NCBI GenBank assembly: GCA_951812575.1
Contig: OX638322.1
Location: 3,910,501 to 3,974,500, forward strand
DNA: 64,000 nucleotides
Origin: Candidatus Binatia bacterium
Lineage (GTDB): Bacteria; Desulfobacterota; Binatia; Bin18
Reading direction: 5' to 3'
Shown here piece after piece: positions 7,483-16,635 of the stretch. The notes under the pieces were generated by a model. It saw nothing but the letters and a program-made list of their open reading frames with translations, was not told the origin of the DNA and ran no database searches. Position 1 is the first letter of the stretch. Each line of letters opens with the position of its first letter. A program made the translations under genes and the position numbers.

Positions 7483-10335
7483 ATGGCGGCGAAGGTGCGG
7501 AGGGAAGAGCGGGCGGAGGAAACAGCCAAGGCAGATGAGAGACACGTGGCAGAACAAGCCCAACCACAAGCAGCGCGCAAAGGCGGGGGGCTGACGGTCC
7601 GGCGGCATTTCAGCCAGTCGAACGTCGATCCGTTCGATACGGTTGAATGGGAGAAGCGGAGTGCCGTGATCTCGGGCGAAAACGGCGAGGTGGTTTTTGA
7701 ACAACACGAGGTAGATATCCCGAAATCCTGGTCCCAGCTCGCGACCAACGTCGTAGTTTCAAAGTATTTTCGTGGTCCGCTCGGGACCCCACAGCGAGAG
7801 TCCAGCGTCCGCCAGATGATCGGGCGCGTGGTCAACACGCTTACCACCTGGGGGAAACAGGGCAATTATTTTGCCAGTGCAGACGATGCACAGGCCTTTT
7901 CAGACGAACTGACCCACTTGCTTGTCCAGCAGAAATTGGCCTTTAATAGTCCGGTCTGGTTCAACGTCGGCGTTGAGCCCCACCCCCAATGCTCGGCGTG
8001 TTTTATTCTGTCGGTCAACGACACGATGGACTCCATCCTGGACTGGTATCGTAGGGAAGGAGTGATCTTTAAGGGCGGCTCAGGCGCGGGTGTCAATCTG
8101 TCTGCGATCCGCTCTGCAAAAGAACAGCTCGGTGGCGGAGGAACGGCGTCGGGACCGGTTTCTTTTATGCGAGCCGCCGATGCTTCTGCCGGGGTCATTA
8201 AGTCCGGCGGGAAAACCCGCCGGGCCGCAAAAATGGTGGTCCTCAACGCCGACCATCCGGACATCGTCGAGTTTATTCAGTGTAAGGCGGAAGAGGAGAA
8301 AAAAGCCTGGACTTTGATTGAAGCCGGCTATGACGGCTCCATCGACGGAGATGCGTATAGCTCCATTTTCTTCCAGAATGCCAACAACTCTGTCCGCGCG
8401 ACTGATGGCTTTATGCAGGCCGTGGTGAATAACACCGCGTGGCAGACGCATTTTGTCCTGACCGGCGACCCCTGCGAATCCTATCAGGCGCGCGATCTCA
8501 TGCACATGATCGCCACCGCGACGCACCACTGTGGCGATCCGGGCATGCAGTTCGATACCACGATTAACAACTGGCATACCTGTCCGAATACCGGTCGAAT
8601 TAATGCCTCGAACCCCTGTTCGGAGTATATGCACCTCGACGACAGCGCTTGCAATTTGGCGTCTCTCAATCTACTCACATTCCTCAAAGACGATGGGAGT
8701 TTTGATACCGCCGCGTTTAAGCATGCCGTCGATATCAGCATCATGGCGCAGGACATCGTCGTCGATAATTCAAGCTATCCGACGGAGGAAATCACCGCCA
8801 ATGCCAGGGCGTTTCGTGAACTCGGTCTCGGCTATGCCAACCTCGGTGCCCTGCTCATGTCCCTCGGCGTGCCCTATGATTCAGAAGCCGGACGGCAGTA
8901 TGCCGGAGCGCTCACGGCCCTGATGACGGGGCAGGCATATCTCCAGTCGGCTCGTCTGGCAGAAGAGATTGGACCGTTCTCCGGGTATGCGGAAAACAGC
9001 AAGCCCATGCTGAAAGTGATCGACCAGCACCGTTCCTATGCGTATAAGCTTGACCCTGCTCTCGTTCCGCTCGATCTGCTGTCGGATGCGCGTAAGGTCT
9101 GGGATGAAGCCTTGGTGTTGGGACAGGCCGTCGGCTATCGCAACTCACAAGCCAGCGTACTAGCCCCGACTGGCACCATCGCCTTCATGATGGACTGTGA
9201 CACCACGGGCGTTGAACCGGATATCGCCCTGGTCAAATACAAACGTCTGGTCGGCGGTGGCATGCTTAAGATTGTGAACAATACGGTTCCCCGCTCTCTC
9301 AAACGCCTGGGCTACGACAGCAAGGAAATCCAGTCTATTGTTGAATATATCGACGAGCATGAAACGATCGAGGGAGCTCCCAAGTTACGTGACGAACACC
9401 TCAGCGTGTTTGACTGTGCGTTTAAGCCGGCGAATGGGAGTCGGACAATTCATCATTTAGGCCATTTGCGCATGATGGGCGCGGTCCAACCCTTTATTTC
9501 CGGGGCCATCTCAAAAACGATCAATATGCCTAATGATGCCACCGTCGAAGACATCACCCACGCCTATATCGAGGCGTGGAAGCTCGGACTGAAGGCCGTC
9601 GCTATCTATCGGGATGGCTGCAAACGGGTGCAGCCGCTCGGAACACAGAAGCAATCTCCTCAAGCGGGACAGCAAACCAACCAGACCGCCACTCCTGCTG
9701 AGCCCAAACCGGTGCGCAGGCATTTGCCAGAAGACCGGAGTGCCATTTGTCACAAGTTCGAGATTGCTGGGCACGAGGGCTATATTCACATCGGCTTTTA
9801 TGAGGATGGGACGCCGGGTGAAATGTTCATCCGTATGGCGAAAGAAGGCAGCACGATCTCGGGCTTAATGGACACGATTGCCACCCTGACCTCGGTCTCG
9901 TTGCAGTATGGCGTGCCGCTCGAAGCCTTGGTCTCTAAATTCAGCCACGTCCGATTTGAGCCGTCGGGCTTCACCCGGAACCCCGATATTCCGTTCGCGA
10001 AATCTTTAACCGATTATATTTTTCGTTTTCTGGGCACCCGCTTCTTGTCCACCGAGCAGAAGCAGGACACAGGATTAGCCGCAACGGAGCCCGACCCCCT
10101 CCAGACTGACACTCATACGACAGAGCCTGTCATATCGGTGGAACGCATCGAAGAAACACTGCCCGCTGCTATTGATGAGCGTATACAACAACCACCAGTT
10201 GAGACCGCCTATACCCGCCCAACTTGGCAGACCCAGGCCGACGCGCCAAGTTGTGCGGACTGTGGCTCAATTATGATCCGAAATGGTTCGTGCTATAAGT
10301 GCTTGGATTGTGGTTCAACAAGCGGTTGTTCGTAG
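7483..10335 (+). CDS. nrdJ: Adenosylcobalamin-dependent (class II) ribonucleoside-diphosphate reductase
   Basis: This 950-residue protein reduces ribonucleotides to deoxyribonucleotides with a B12-derived radical. Visible motifs are FNSPVWFNVG and KGGSGAGVNLSAIRS (about residues 155-210), the active-site NPCSE (about 377-381) and APTGTIAFMMDCDTTGVEPD. A TSCPD-type domain lies near 710-850 and a C-terminal zinc-ribbon-like CADCG...CYKCLDCG. Start ATG 7483 follows a GAGGAGA site; an in-frame start 27 bases earlier lacks one. No NrdB-type subunit is nearby, as expected for class II. The enzyme works with or without oxygen. I could not identify a cobalamin riboswitch in the 129 bases upstream. 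Confidence 0.95.
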   Translation: MAAKVRREERAEETAKADERHVAEQAQPQAARKGGGLTVRRHFSQSNVDPFDTVEWEKRSAVISGENGEVVFEQHEVDIPKSWSQLATNVVVSKYFRGPLGTPQRESSVRQMIGRVVNTLTTWGKQGNYFASADDAQAFSDELTHLLVQQKLAFNSPVWFNVGVEPHPQCSACFILSVNDTMDSILDWYRREGVIFKGGSGAGVNLSAIRSAKEQLGGGGTASGPVSFMRAADASAGVIKSGGKTRRAAKMVVLNADHPDIVEFIQCKAEEEKKAWTLIEAGYDGSIDGDAYSSIFFQNANNSVRATDGFMQAVVNNTAWQTHFVLTGDPCESYQARDLMHMIATATHHCGDPGMQFDTTINNWHTCPNTGRINASNPCSEYMHLDDSACNLASLNLLTFLKDDGSFDTAAFKHAVDISIMAQDIVVDNSSYPTEEITANARAFRELGLGYANLGALLMSLGVPYDSEAGRQYAGALTALMTGQAYLQSARLAEEIGPFSGYAENSKPMLKVIDQHRSYAYKLDPALVPLDLLSDARKVWDEALVLGQAVGYRNSQASVLAPTGTIAFMMDCDTTGVEPDIALVKYKRLVGGGMLKIVNNTVPRSLKRLGYDSKEIQSIVEYIDEHETIEGAPKLRDEHLSVFDCAFKPANGSRTIHHLGHLRMMGAVQPFISGAISKTINMPNDATVEDITHAYIEAWKLGLKAVAIYRDGCKRVQPLGTQKQSPQAGQQTNQTATPAEPKPVRRHLPEDRSAICHKFEIAGHEGYIHIGFYEDGTPGEMFIRMAKEGSTISGLMDTIATLTSVSLQYGVPLEALVSKFSHVRFEPSGFTRNPDIPFAKSLTDYIFRFLGTRFLSTEQKQDTGLAATEPDPLQTDTHTTEPVISVERIEETLPAAIDERIQQPPVETAYTRPTWQTQADAPSCADCGSIMIRNGSCYKCLDCGSTSGCS

Positions 10336-10846
10336 ACTTGTCCAGCGCGGGAGAGAATCTGTTGTGGGGAAAGGGAGGCAAGGGGCAGCGTAATGGGGGA
10401 GATGAGGATGCCTCTCTATGATGGGCCGGTATCAAACCGGGCGGGGCGCTGCATAGCGCCCCGCGGTTGGCCTCGGGCGGGGCGATAGGACGGGTTTCTA
10501 TCAACGGCAAGCGCTCGGTCGATTTTTTGGATACGACTCCAATGAGCGGAGGCAGGTTCAACCGGAGCCTATGAAGGCGACAGTCTCGCTCATAGCCCGA
10601 GCCTGAGGGGTTTCCCGCTACGCATCAATTACTCAGCGTGACCGGCATCGGGATAGGATAGGCATACGATATGCCATAAATCAGATGCGGACCTGCGGAT
10701 TTCGCCATTTTCATTTCTTTTGGCTTGGTCCGCGGGGAAATGTGTAAGACAAAACCGTTTTTTGCTGTCAAAAGGCGCTGCTGCCCGCGCGATTGCTTTC
10801 CTGGAGGCTGCATAGTGTGTAAGCGGGTTCTTTTGGTAGGTCTGGA
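10336..10846. other. Intergenic region of about 510 bases
   Basis: No convincing gene is seen on either strand. It contains a strong hairpin (10435-10468) and a small inverted repeat GGCATA-cga-TATGCC near 10660. No tRNA-like cloverleaf was recognised. Confidence 0.5.
10435..10468. terminator. GC-rich hairpin downstream of nrdJ
   Basis: GCGGGGCGCT-GCAT-AGCGCCCCGC is a perfect 10-bp stem; outer AACC/GGTT pairs extend it with a two-base bulge. It lies about 100 bases past the nrdJ stop. There is no T-run on either strand, so intrinsic termination is uncertain. It could serve as an mRNA 3' stabiliser or be a repeat unit. Confidence 0.4.
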
Positions 10847-11110
10847 CTAGTGGCCCACCTCTTTGGCTAATCCTGGGGAGCCGGTCTCCTCGGCCTGATC
10901 AAGTAAATAGCCGAGTTCCCGCAGCCCCTCATTCATATGGTAGGCGACGGACAAGAGTGAGCCATAGGTATCCTCATCCGGATCGTACAATTTGAGGTGA
11001 TCGTTGATGACACACAGGAGCTCTCGTATTTGCTCTTCGGCATGTATGAGATGCTCACATGGAGCCATCACCTCCTCCGTCTCTTTGAGCAGTGTTGCCA
11101 TAGAGGGCAT
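10847..11110 (-). CDS. Small acidic helical hypothetical protein
   Basis: The frame encodes 87 residues (or 84 from the second ATG), mostly predicted helix, with acidic and Leu-rich stretches (HAEEQIRELLCVINDHLKLY, MNEGLRELGYLLDQAEE). No transmembrane segment or recognised motif. It stands alone between nrdJ and the TPR gene. The regular amphipathic pattern favours a real protein over a chance frame, but no ribosome site is clear. Function unknown. Confidence 0.45.
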   Translation of the reverse strand: MPSMATLLKETEEVMAPCEHLIHAEEQIRELLCVINDHLKLYDPDEDTYGSLLSVAYHMNEGLRELGYLLDQAEETGSPGLAKEVGH

Positions 11111-11262
11111 TGTAGCCGACCCGCTGCGTGTCGCCTAGTGGGAGGCATATTTTCCTGACCTCTCCGCAGTGGTCTTGACTCAGAGAGAAAAAAAGAGATC
11201 TGATAGTCTACATAAGAGATGCTCTGTAAGACTCGTTTTCCAGTAGGTATATCGGAGGTATT

Positions 11263-12048
11263 GTGAGACGCATGTATACGGGTCTATTGGCCCTCGTGGT
11301 CAGCTTCAGCCCCATTGAGCTACTCGCAGCGAATCCTCAAGATCATATTGACAGCGGCCGTCAATTTGAGAGCGAGATGCGCTGGGGTGAAGCCATGGCC
11401 GAATACCATTGGATTCTCACCGAAATTGACGAGAACCATGTGGAGGCGCACTATCGTCTCGGCGTTGTTCGCGAAAAGGTCGGCGCAATGGAAGACGCCA
11501 TTCAATCCTACAAAACCGTCCTGCAACTCAACCCCGGCCACCCTGGAGCAAAGAGCTTTCTTGAAGGATATTATGTGAACGAAGGGATTGCGTTTCGCCG
11601 AGAACAGCAATTTGACAAGGCCAAGGCCGCATTCCAACAGGCTCTCCAGATTAATGGCTCATCGGCGGCCGCTCATTTTGAGTTGGGCCAGGAGTTCGCA
11701 CGCCAGGGACAGCTCGATCAAGCGATACAGCAGTACCAGGAATCGATTCGACTCGACCCAAGCAAGAGTACTGCCCATACGCGCCTGGCCGCGGCGTACA
11801 CAGAAAAAGGGCAATACGAACAGGCCATTCAGGCCTACCAAGAGGTCATCAAACAGCATCCCCGGGACCCTGCTGCGCACGATGGACTCGGCGTTGCGTA
11901 CAGTAAAACCGGGCAGCGAGAGAAAGCCATAGAAACGCTCGGGCAGGCGGTTCGGTTTTATCTCGTTCGAGGAGAACGCGAACAGGCCAGACCAGCCTAT
12001 GAGCTCCAAAAGAAACTGTTAGCGGAAAAAAATTCGGGAAAGAAGTAA
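11263..12048 (+). CDS. Exported tetratricopeptide-repeat protein
   Basis: The 261-residue protein has an N-terminal signal peptide (YTGLLALVVSFSPIELLAA). About six TPR units follow, each with the alternating W/Y...A..LG.. and A....AL.L.P pattern (for example AHFELGQEFARQGQLDQAI and AHTRLAAAYTEKGQYEQAI). TPR arrays bind partner proteins; this one is probably periplasmic. The start is either GTG 11263, close behind GGAGGT, or ATG 11272. It is convergent with the hopanoid genes, and the two 3' ends share an inverted repeat. No specific partner can be proposed. Confidence 0.85.
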   Translation: MRRMYTGLLALVVSFSPIELLAANPQDHIDSGRQFESEMRWGEAMAEYHWILTEIDENHVEAHYRLGVVREKVGAMEDAIQSYKTVLQLNPGHPGAKSFLEGYYVNEGIAFRREQQFDKAKAAFQQALQINGSSAAAHFELGQEFARQGQLDQAIQQYQESIRLDPSKSTAHTRLAAAYTEKGQYEQAIQAYQEVIKQHPRDPAAHDGLGVAYSKTGQREKAIETLGQAVRFYLVRGEREQARPAYELQKKLLAEKNSGKK

Positions 12049-12049
12049 G

Positions 12050-12078
12050 ATATCGGGCAATCGCCTTCACCCCGATAT
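12050..12078. terminator. Inverted repeat between convergent genes
   Basis: ATATCGGG (12050-12057) pairs with CCCGATAT (12071-12078) across a 13-base loop, between the TPR gene and hpnG and overlapping the hpnG stop. The T-run is poor, so bidirectional termination is only a possibility. Confidence 0.35.
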
Positions 12079-12831
12079 ATCCATCGCATCCAGCCTTGGA
12101 AAGAAGGTCCGGCATACGCGCGAGATCGTTTCGGCAGTCCGCTTCCGGCATTGCTGAAGTCGGATGAAAAAGGGCAGATGCTGCGGATGGGTTGCGATAT
12201 GGGCCATCGCTTTGGAGAGTCGGATTTTTCCCTCCGCGGTTGTGACCCCTTTCATAGGTGGAATCGCCATATCAACCGAATCCAGAATAACGCGCAGGAC
12301 TAAAAATGGCAGCGTGCGCTCTACAGCAAAGGCAGCGTGCACTCCGCTTTCCATCTCAACAGCAATACAATTCGTCTCTCGTCCCCGCTTTTCTTTTTCC
12401 TGTCGAGTCAAGAGGACACGGGGACTCGTGACTATTCCCCCTTCAATGGTTTCTACGCCTGCCCGCTGGGCGGCGTCCCGAGCGGCGCCGAGCAGACAGC
12501 TATCAACACCGAAAGTATCGAGCTGCCCCTCCGGCTTTTCGGTATCCATACGCAAAGCCGGAGCCAGAACGAGTTGGCCGGCGGTAAGCCCTGGGATTAA
12601 CGCCCCCGCGCAACCGATAGAGAGCACAGCCGAAAGCGGCATGTCCGTAAATGCTTTGACCGTCTGACGAGCCCGGCGCGGACCTATCCCTCCGGTAACA
12701 ATGAGCATGTCTCGACGTCCACTTGAGCCGCGCCAGACTCCCTCCCCTTCTCGCCTTACTTGACGCAACACCGAACGCACAGCTGCGCTTTCCCAGGCAA
12801 GCGCGGTAAAGACAACAATAGGCCGTGTCAT
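12067..12831 (-). CDS. hpnG: Hopanoid-associated phosphorylase / nucleosidase
   Basis: The 254-residue protein belongs to the purine-nucleoside-phosphorylase-like superfamily, with GGIGPRRA, SIGCAGAL and NCIAVEMESGVHAAFA, the last being the ribose-binding EMES block. In the HpnG family it removes adenine from adenosylhopane to give ribosylhopane for hopanoid side chains. Context supports this over MTA/SAH nucleosidase: it directly follows hpnA and hpnB on the same strand. Start ATG 12831 has AGGGG upstream; an in-frame GTG at 12861 lies immediately after the hpnB stop. Confidence 0.8.
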   Translation of the reverse strand: MTRPIVVFTALAWESAAVRSVLRQVRREGEGVWRGSSGRRDMLIVTGGIGPRRARQTVKAFTDMPLSAVLSIGCAGALIPGLTAGQLVLAPALRMDTEKPEGQLDTFGVDSCLLGAARDAAQRAGVETIEGGIVTSPRVLLTRQEKEKRGRETNCIAVEMESGVHAAFAVERTLPFLVLRVILDSVDMAIPPMKGVTTAEGKIRLSKAMAHIATHPQHLPFFIRLQQCRKRTAETISRVCRTFFPRLDAMDISG

Positions 12832-12861
12832 GCTGACCCCTGTCCAAACGCGTTCCGTCAC

Positions 12862-14070
12862 CTAACGCCAGTCAACGCGCTTTTTCCGTAAGTGGCGGAA
12901 TGCCGAATCGAGAGTCATCGCTTCATACAGCATTGCGGCCAACGGCAGGCTGAAGCCCCAGACCCTGCGTAAATCAAAAAAACGAACGCCAGGGAGGTAC
13001 ACCGCGGTCATCAGTCCCCAGGCGATTCCTCCTTCGAGCATCAAAAGGAGAGCCAGCCGCGCCGAAACCTCGACATCAACAACTGATGGAAGGCCGAAAA
13101 ACACGAGGCCGCAAAGAAAAAAGAGAGGCGGGAGACCAAACGCAACGGCTAGGCCGACAACAGTGCCAATGAGCCGGAGCCAGGAATACTTGAGCTCGGT
13201 AAAGGCAGTCCGTCGGACCATACTCCAAATACTGTCTACCGTATCGTAGATACGCAGGCTTTTGACGTCAGTCCGACTCAGGCAGAGCCGAATCGTCAGT
13301 CCCACCCCCTTCACTAACTGGCCAAGAGTGACATCGTCTATAAGTTGGTCTCGCAAAGCCTGAAATCCACCGATGCGGATGAGGGCCTGCGAGGAGAGCA
13401 GGACACATCCGCCAGCAGATGCGGCAGTTTTTTTTCGGGGATCGTTTACCCAACGCAAGGGATATAACAGGATAAAAAAGAAGACAAACGGCGGGATGAG
13501 TAGGCGCTCGGCAAAGGACGCACAGCGCAGCCGTGCCATCCGGCTATTGAGCGCGAGTTGCTCAGCTTCACTTTCCGTCACTAAACATCGGAGAGAACCG
13601 GGGGCGTGCCAGATGTCGGCATCGGTCAGCAGGAGATAGTCGGGAAGTCCCTCATTCGAGTCCTGTTCAAAGCCACACGCTACGGCTCCTTGTTGGAGCG
13701 CCCATACCTTGCCAACCCAGCCTGATGGGAGTGTTGCCCCTGAAACAACACGCAGACGGTCCCTGGTCTTGCATTGCTCAGCGATTGCAGCAGCAGCGCT
13801 CGCAGTCTGGTCTTGAGAGCGATCATCAATGACGCTCACTGAAAACGGCCCTGGATAGTCTTGATGCAGGAGTGAGGGCAACGTATCGAGCAATATCGCT
13901 GCTTCGTTTCTGGCCGGGATCAAGACCTGAACGGAGGGCCATTGATACGGTTCAGGAGATAAAACACCATCCTCTCCAACAGGACGAAAATCCCACGGAC
14001 GTGCCGGATGCAGCGCTATGCCAACCCAAATGAGCAGAGCAAGCGCCCCGAGTACGAGACAAATTGCCAC
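12862..14070 (-). CDS. hpnB: Hopene-associated glycosyltransferase HpnB
   Basis: The 402-residue membrane protein has an N-terminal membrane segment and a GT2 domain (VQVLIPARNEA, VSVIDDRSQDQT, LLTDADIWHAPG, DDVTLGQLVKG). C-terminal membrane helices follow. This GT2-plus-helices build, with SGWVGKVWALQQG and the RWVNDPRKKTAASAGGCVLL block, matches HpnB of hopanoid clusters. It starts 9 nt after the hpnA stop and is followed closely by hpnG. Its exact sugar-transfer step is not established in the family. Confidence 0.85.
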   Translation of the reverse strand: MAICLVLGALALLIWVGIALHPARPWDFRPVGEDGVLSPEPYQWPSVQVLIPARNEAAILLDTLPSLLHQDYPGPFSVSVIDDRSQDQTASAAAAIAEQCKTRDRLRVVSGATLPSGWVGKVWALQQGAVACGFEQDSNEGLPDYLLLTDADIWHAPGSLRCLVTESEAEQLALNSRMARLRCASFAERLLIPPFVFFFILLYPLRWVNDPRKKTAASAGGCVLLSSQALIRIGGFQALRDQLIDDVTLGQLVKGVGLTIRLCLSRTDVKSLRIYDTVDSIWSMVRRTAFTELKYSWLRLIGTVVGLAVAFGLPPLFFLCGLVFFGLPSVVDVEVSARLALLLMLEGGIAWGLMTAVYLPGVRFFDLRRVWGFSLPLAAMLYEAMTLDSAFRHLRKKRVDWR

Positions 14071-14079
14071 ACCTTTCTC

Positions 14080-15093
14080 CTAGAGGGATGGTGTCGTCCC
14101 CTCCCCTTTCACATAGCCGTGGGCGCGAAACCAGGTAATGGCCTTGCGGAAGGCTTCACGTACAGGAGTCTGCGGGAGGCTTAGTTCACGGATGGCCTTG
14201 GCCGGACTGAAGAACATTTTTTTCTTGCTCAGTCGGACTCCGACGGGAGGAGCAAAAGGTTCACGACCAGGAATAAGACGAGCGAGTGCCGCATCACTAT
14301 AGGCAACCCCTAAGGCGAGCGTATACGGGACCTTAAAGCGAGGCGCTGGACGGCCGGTGAGCTCAGCGAGGAGTTGGAGGATCTGCCGGAGTGTCAGGTT
14401 CTCATTGCCGAGAATATATTTTTCTCCTATTTTTCCATGGGTCGCAGCCAAGAGATGGCCCTGCGCCACATCCTCAACGTCGACCACGTTTAGCCCAGTG
14501 TCCACATAGCCCGGCATATTCCCGTTCAGGAAATCCACAATCAGCTTACCGGTGGGAGTGGGCTTGATATCACCTCCACCAACAGGGGTACTCGGGTTCA
14601 CGATCACGAGAGGCAGACCGTCTTGGACATATTGCAGTGCCACTTGTTCGGCCAGGAATTTGCTCCGTTTGTAATGCCCGATCATATCAGCGAGACTGAC
14701 CGGAGTGTCTTCCGTGCCTTGACGACCGTCACCCGGAATGCCGAGCGTTGCGACGGAACTCGTGTACACGACTTTTTCCACCCCGACCTCGCGCGCCGCG
14801 CGTAAAACATTCTCCGTGCCGAGAACATTGCTGTCATACATGTCTTGCTTCCGACGGACCCATAATTTGTATAGCGCGGCAACATGATAGACTTGGTGAC
14901 AGCCGCGGGTCGCCTGAAGGACGCTCTGATAATCCCGCACATCGCCGGTAACGATATCGACCGGGAGATCTTTCACCAAATCGGTATTTGCCGGCTGGCG
15001 CATGAGGACGCGGACGTGTGCACCGGCCTGGACGAGTGCACGGGCAACCGCTCCACCAACAAAACCAGACGCGCCAGTTACCAACACGGGCAT
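14080..15093 (-). CDS. hpnA: Hopanoid-associated sugar epimerase HpnA
   Basis: The 337-residue extended short-chain dehydrogenase has an N-terminal Rossmann motif VTGASGFVGGAVARAL (residues 4-19), a Ser/Thr-rich YTSSVATLG active-site strand and a catalytic YKRSK motif. The DMYDSNVLGTENVLRAA block is typical of NAD-dependent epimerases. It heads hpnA-hpnB-hpnG, which supports a hopanoid side-chain role. No squalene-hopene cyclase gene lies in the window, so the cyclase must be elsewhere. Confidence 0.85.
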   Translation of the reverse strand: MPVLVTGASGFVGGAVARALVQAGAHVRVLMRQPANTDLVKDLPVDIVTGDVRDYQSVLQATRGCHQVYHVAALYKLWVRRKQDMYDSNVLGTENVLRAAREVGVEKVVYTSSVATLGIPGDGRQGTEDTPVSLADMIGHYKRSKFLAEQVALQYVQDGLPLVIVNPSTPVGGGDIKPTPTGKLIVDFLNGNMPGYVDTGLNVVDVEDVAQGHLLAATHGKIGEKYILGNENLTLRQILQLLAELTGRPAPRFKVPYTLALGVAYSDAALARLIPGREPFAPPVGVRLSKKKMFFSPAKAIRELSLPQTPVREAFRKAITWFRAHGYVKGEGTTPSL

Positions 15094-15194
15094 AGCCTCC
15101 TCCCGTAAATTGCCTGCCCTCAGGTGTCAAGGGTATAGGTTCACCAGCTTGTGTCTGTTATGAGAAGAAAAGCTTTTTTGTGAGGAGGCAGGCT

Positions 15195-15518
15195 ATGGCT
15201 GATATTCAGCAGGTTTCAGATTCCAGTTTTGACGGTGATGTGCTGAAGGCGGACGTCCCGGTTCTGATCGATTTCTGGGCTCCGTGGTGTGGCCCCTGTC
15301 GGGCTATTGCGCCGATTGTTGAAGAACTCGCCAGCGAATATGATGGTAAGCTCAAGATTGTCAAAATGAACGTTGACGACAACCCCCAGACACCGGCCCA
15401 ATATGGGGTTCGGGGTATTCCGAATCTGATTTTGTTCAAGGGTGGCGAAGTCAAGCAACAAATTGTAGGGGCGGTTCCAAAGGCGCACCTCGTGAAAGCT
15501 ATTGACGACGTTGTCTAA
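15195..15518 (+). CDS. trxA: Thioredoxin
   Basis: The 107-residue protein is a standard thioredoxin: DFWAPWCGPCRAIAPI carries the redox WCGPC site at about residues 30-34, and the cis-Pro loop is RGIPNL. It has no signal peptide, so it is cytoplasmic. Start ATG 15195 has a GAGGAGG site 8 nt upstream; an in-frame earlier start lies within that site. It reduces disulfides and may serve the nearby peroxiredoxin. It is convergent with rodA and divergent from hpnA. Confidence 0.95.
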   Translation: MADIQQVSDSSFDGDVLKADVPVLIDFWAPWCGPCRAIAPIVEELASEYDGKLKIVKMNVDDNPQTPAQYGVRGIPNLILFKGGEVKQQIVGAVPKAHLVKAIDDVV

Positions 15519-15534
15519 GGCAGTCGGCCGGTAT

Positions 15535-16635
15535 TCAAAAGAACAGGCGTCTAGTGCTCACATTGAGCGCTAGGCCGACCGCCACCATCGTCGTGAGCAG
15601 GGAAGAGCCTCCGTAGCTCAAAAAGGGCAGGGGCACTCCGACGACCGGCAGCGCCCCGACATTCATCCCAGCATTGATCACGATCTGCCAGAATATGATC
15701 CCGGCGACCCCAACGGAGAGGAGCAAACCGAACCGTTCGCGCGCCCGGAGAGCAATGACGAGCAGCCGTGCCAACAGGATGCCGTATACGATTAACAAGC
15801 CAAGGGCCCCGACAAACCCCCACTCCTCAGCAAAGACCGCAAAGACAAAATCCGTATGCTTTTCAGGCAGAAAGTTGAGACGGTTCTGTGTCCCCAACAG
15901 GAACCCTTTGCCCCAGACCATTCCTGACCCAACCGTCACCTGTGATTGAATCATATGGTAGCCTGCACCCAGGGGGTCGACATCCGGGTATAAGAACGAC
16001 AAGACTCTTTGCTGCTGGTAGGGTTTGAGATAAGCCCAGATGAAAGGCAGAATGCTCCCGCCGGCCAGGGCAAGAACGGATAAGGACTGCAAGCGCAGAC
16101 CCGCCGTAAAAGTCAGGGTGAGAAAGAGAAGCCCCAGCGTGATGGTAGTCCCAAGATTTGGCTGCCAGAGGACGAGGACGGCTGGAGCGGCAAAAAATAT
16201 GGCTGGAGCGAGAATATCTCTGATACCATACCCCCCCGGAGGTACGGTGCGGTGATACCAGCGGGCCAGCACGAGGAGCAGGCCAATTTTCATGAATTCA
16301 GCCGGCTGGAGAGAAAACATACCCACATAGATCCAGCGGCGGGCGCCTCCACTAAAGGAGCCAACAAGGGGTACGAGGACAAGCAGACCGAGCGCCGCCC
16401 CGTATAAGAGATAGGCCCACTGTTCGAGCCGGCGATAGTCAATAGCAAAGGCGAGACCCATCCCACAAAAGCCCACGGCAGCCCAGATGAGCTGTCGGAT
16501 GAACTGCGGACTCGCCTGCGGTGACCCGTCATAGGTTGCGCTGTAGAGCCCAAGCAGGCCAAAACCCAGCAGCCCGACCGTCAGACAAAATAATATCCAG
16601 TCGAAATGCTCAACCAGACGTCTGTCGAACCCCAT
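15535..16635 (-). CDS. rodA: Rod-shape peptidoglycan polymerase RodA
   Basis: The 366-residue SEDS glycosyltransferase has about ten membrane segments. Conserved features include WAAVGFCGMGLAFAIDYR near the N-terminus, the LQPAEFMKIG block and the C-terminal GVPLPFLSYGGSSLLTTM signature. It polymerises lipid II with PBP2, encoded just upstream; the chosen start overlaps the mrdA end by about 26 nt, indicating translational coupling. An upstream in-frame start would extend it into mrdA without family similarity. Confidence 0.92.
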   Translation of the reverse strand: MGFDRRLVEHFDWILFCLTVGLLGFGLLGLYSATYDGSPQASPQFIRQLIWAAVGFCGMGLAFAIDYRRLEQWAYLLYGAALGLLVLVPLVGSFSGGARRWIYVGMFSLQPAEFMKIGLLLVLARWYHRTVPPGGYGIRDILAPAIFFAAPAVLVLWQPNLGTTITLGLLFLTLTFTAGLRLQSLSVLALAGGSILPFIWAYLKPYQQQRVLSFLYPDVDPLGAGYHMIQSQVTVGSGMVWGKGFLLGTQNRLNFLPEKHTDFVFAVFAEEWGFVGALGLLIVYGILLARLLVIALRARERFGLLLSVGVAGIIFWQIVINAGMNVGALPVVGVPLPFLSYGGSSLLTTMVAVGLALNVSTRRLFF

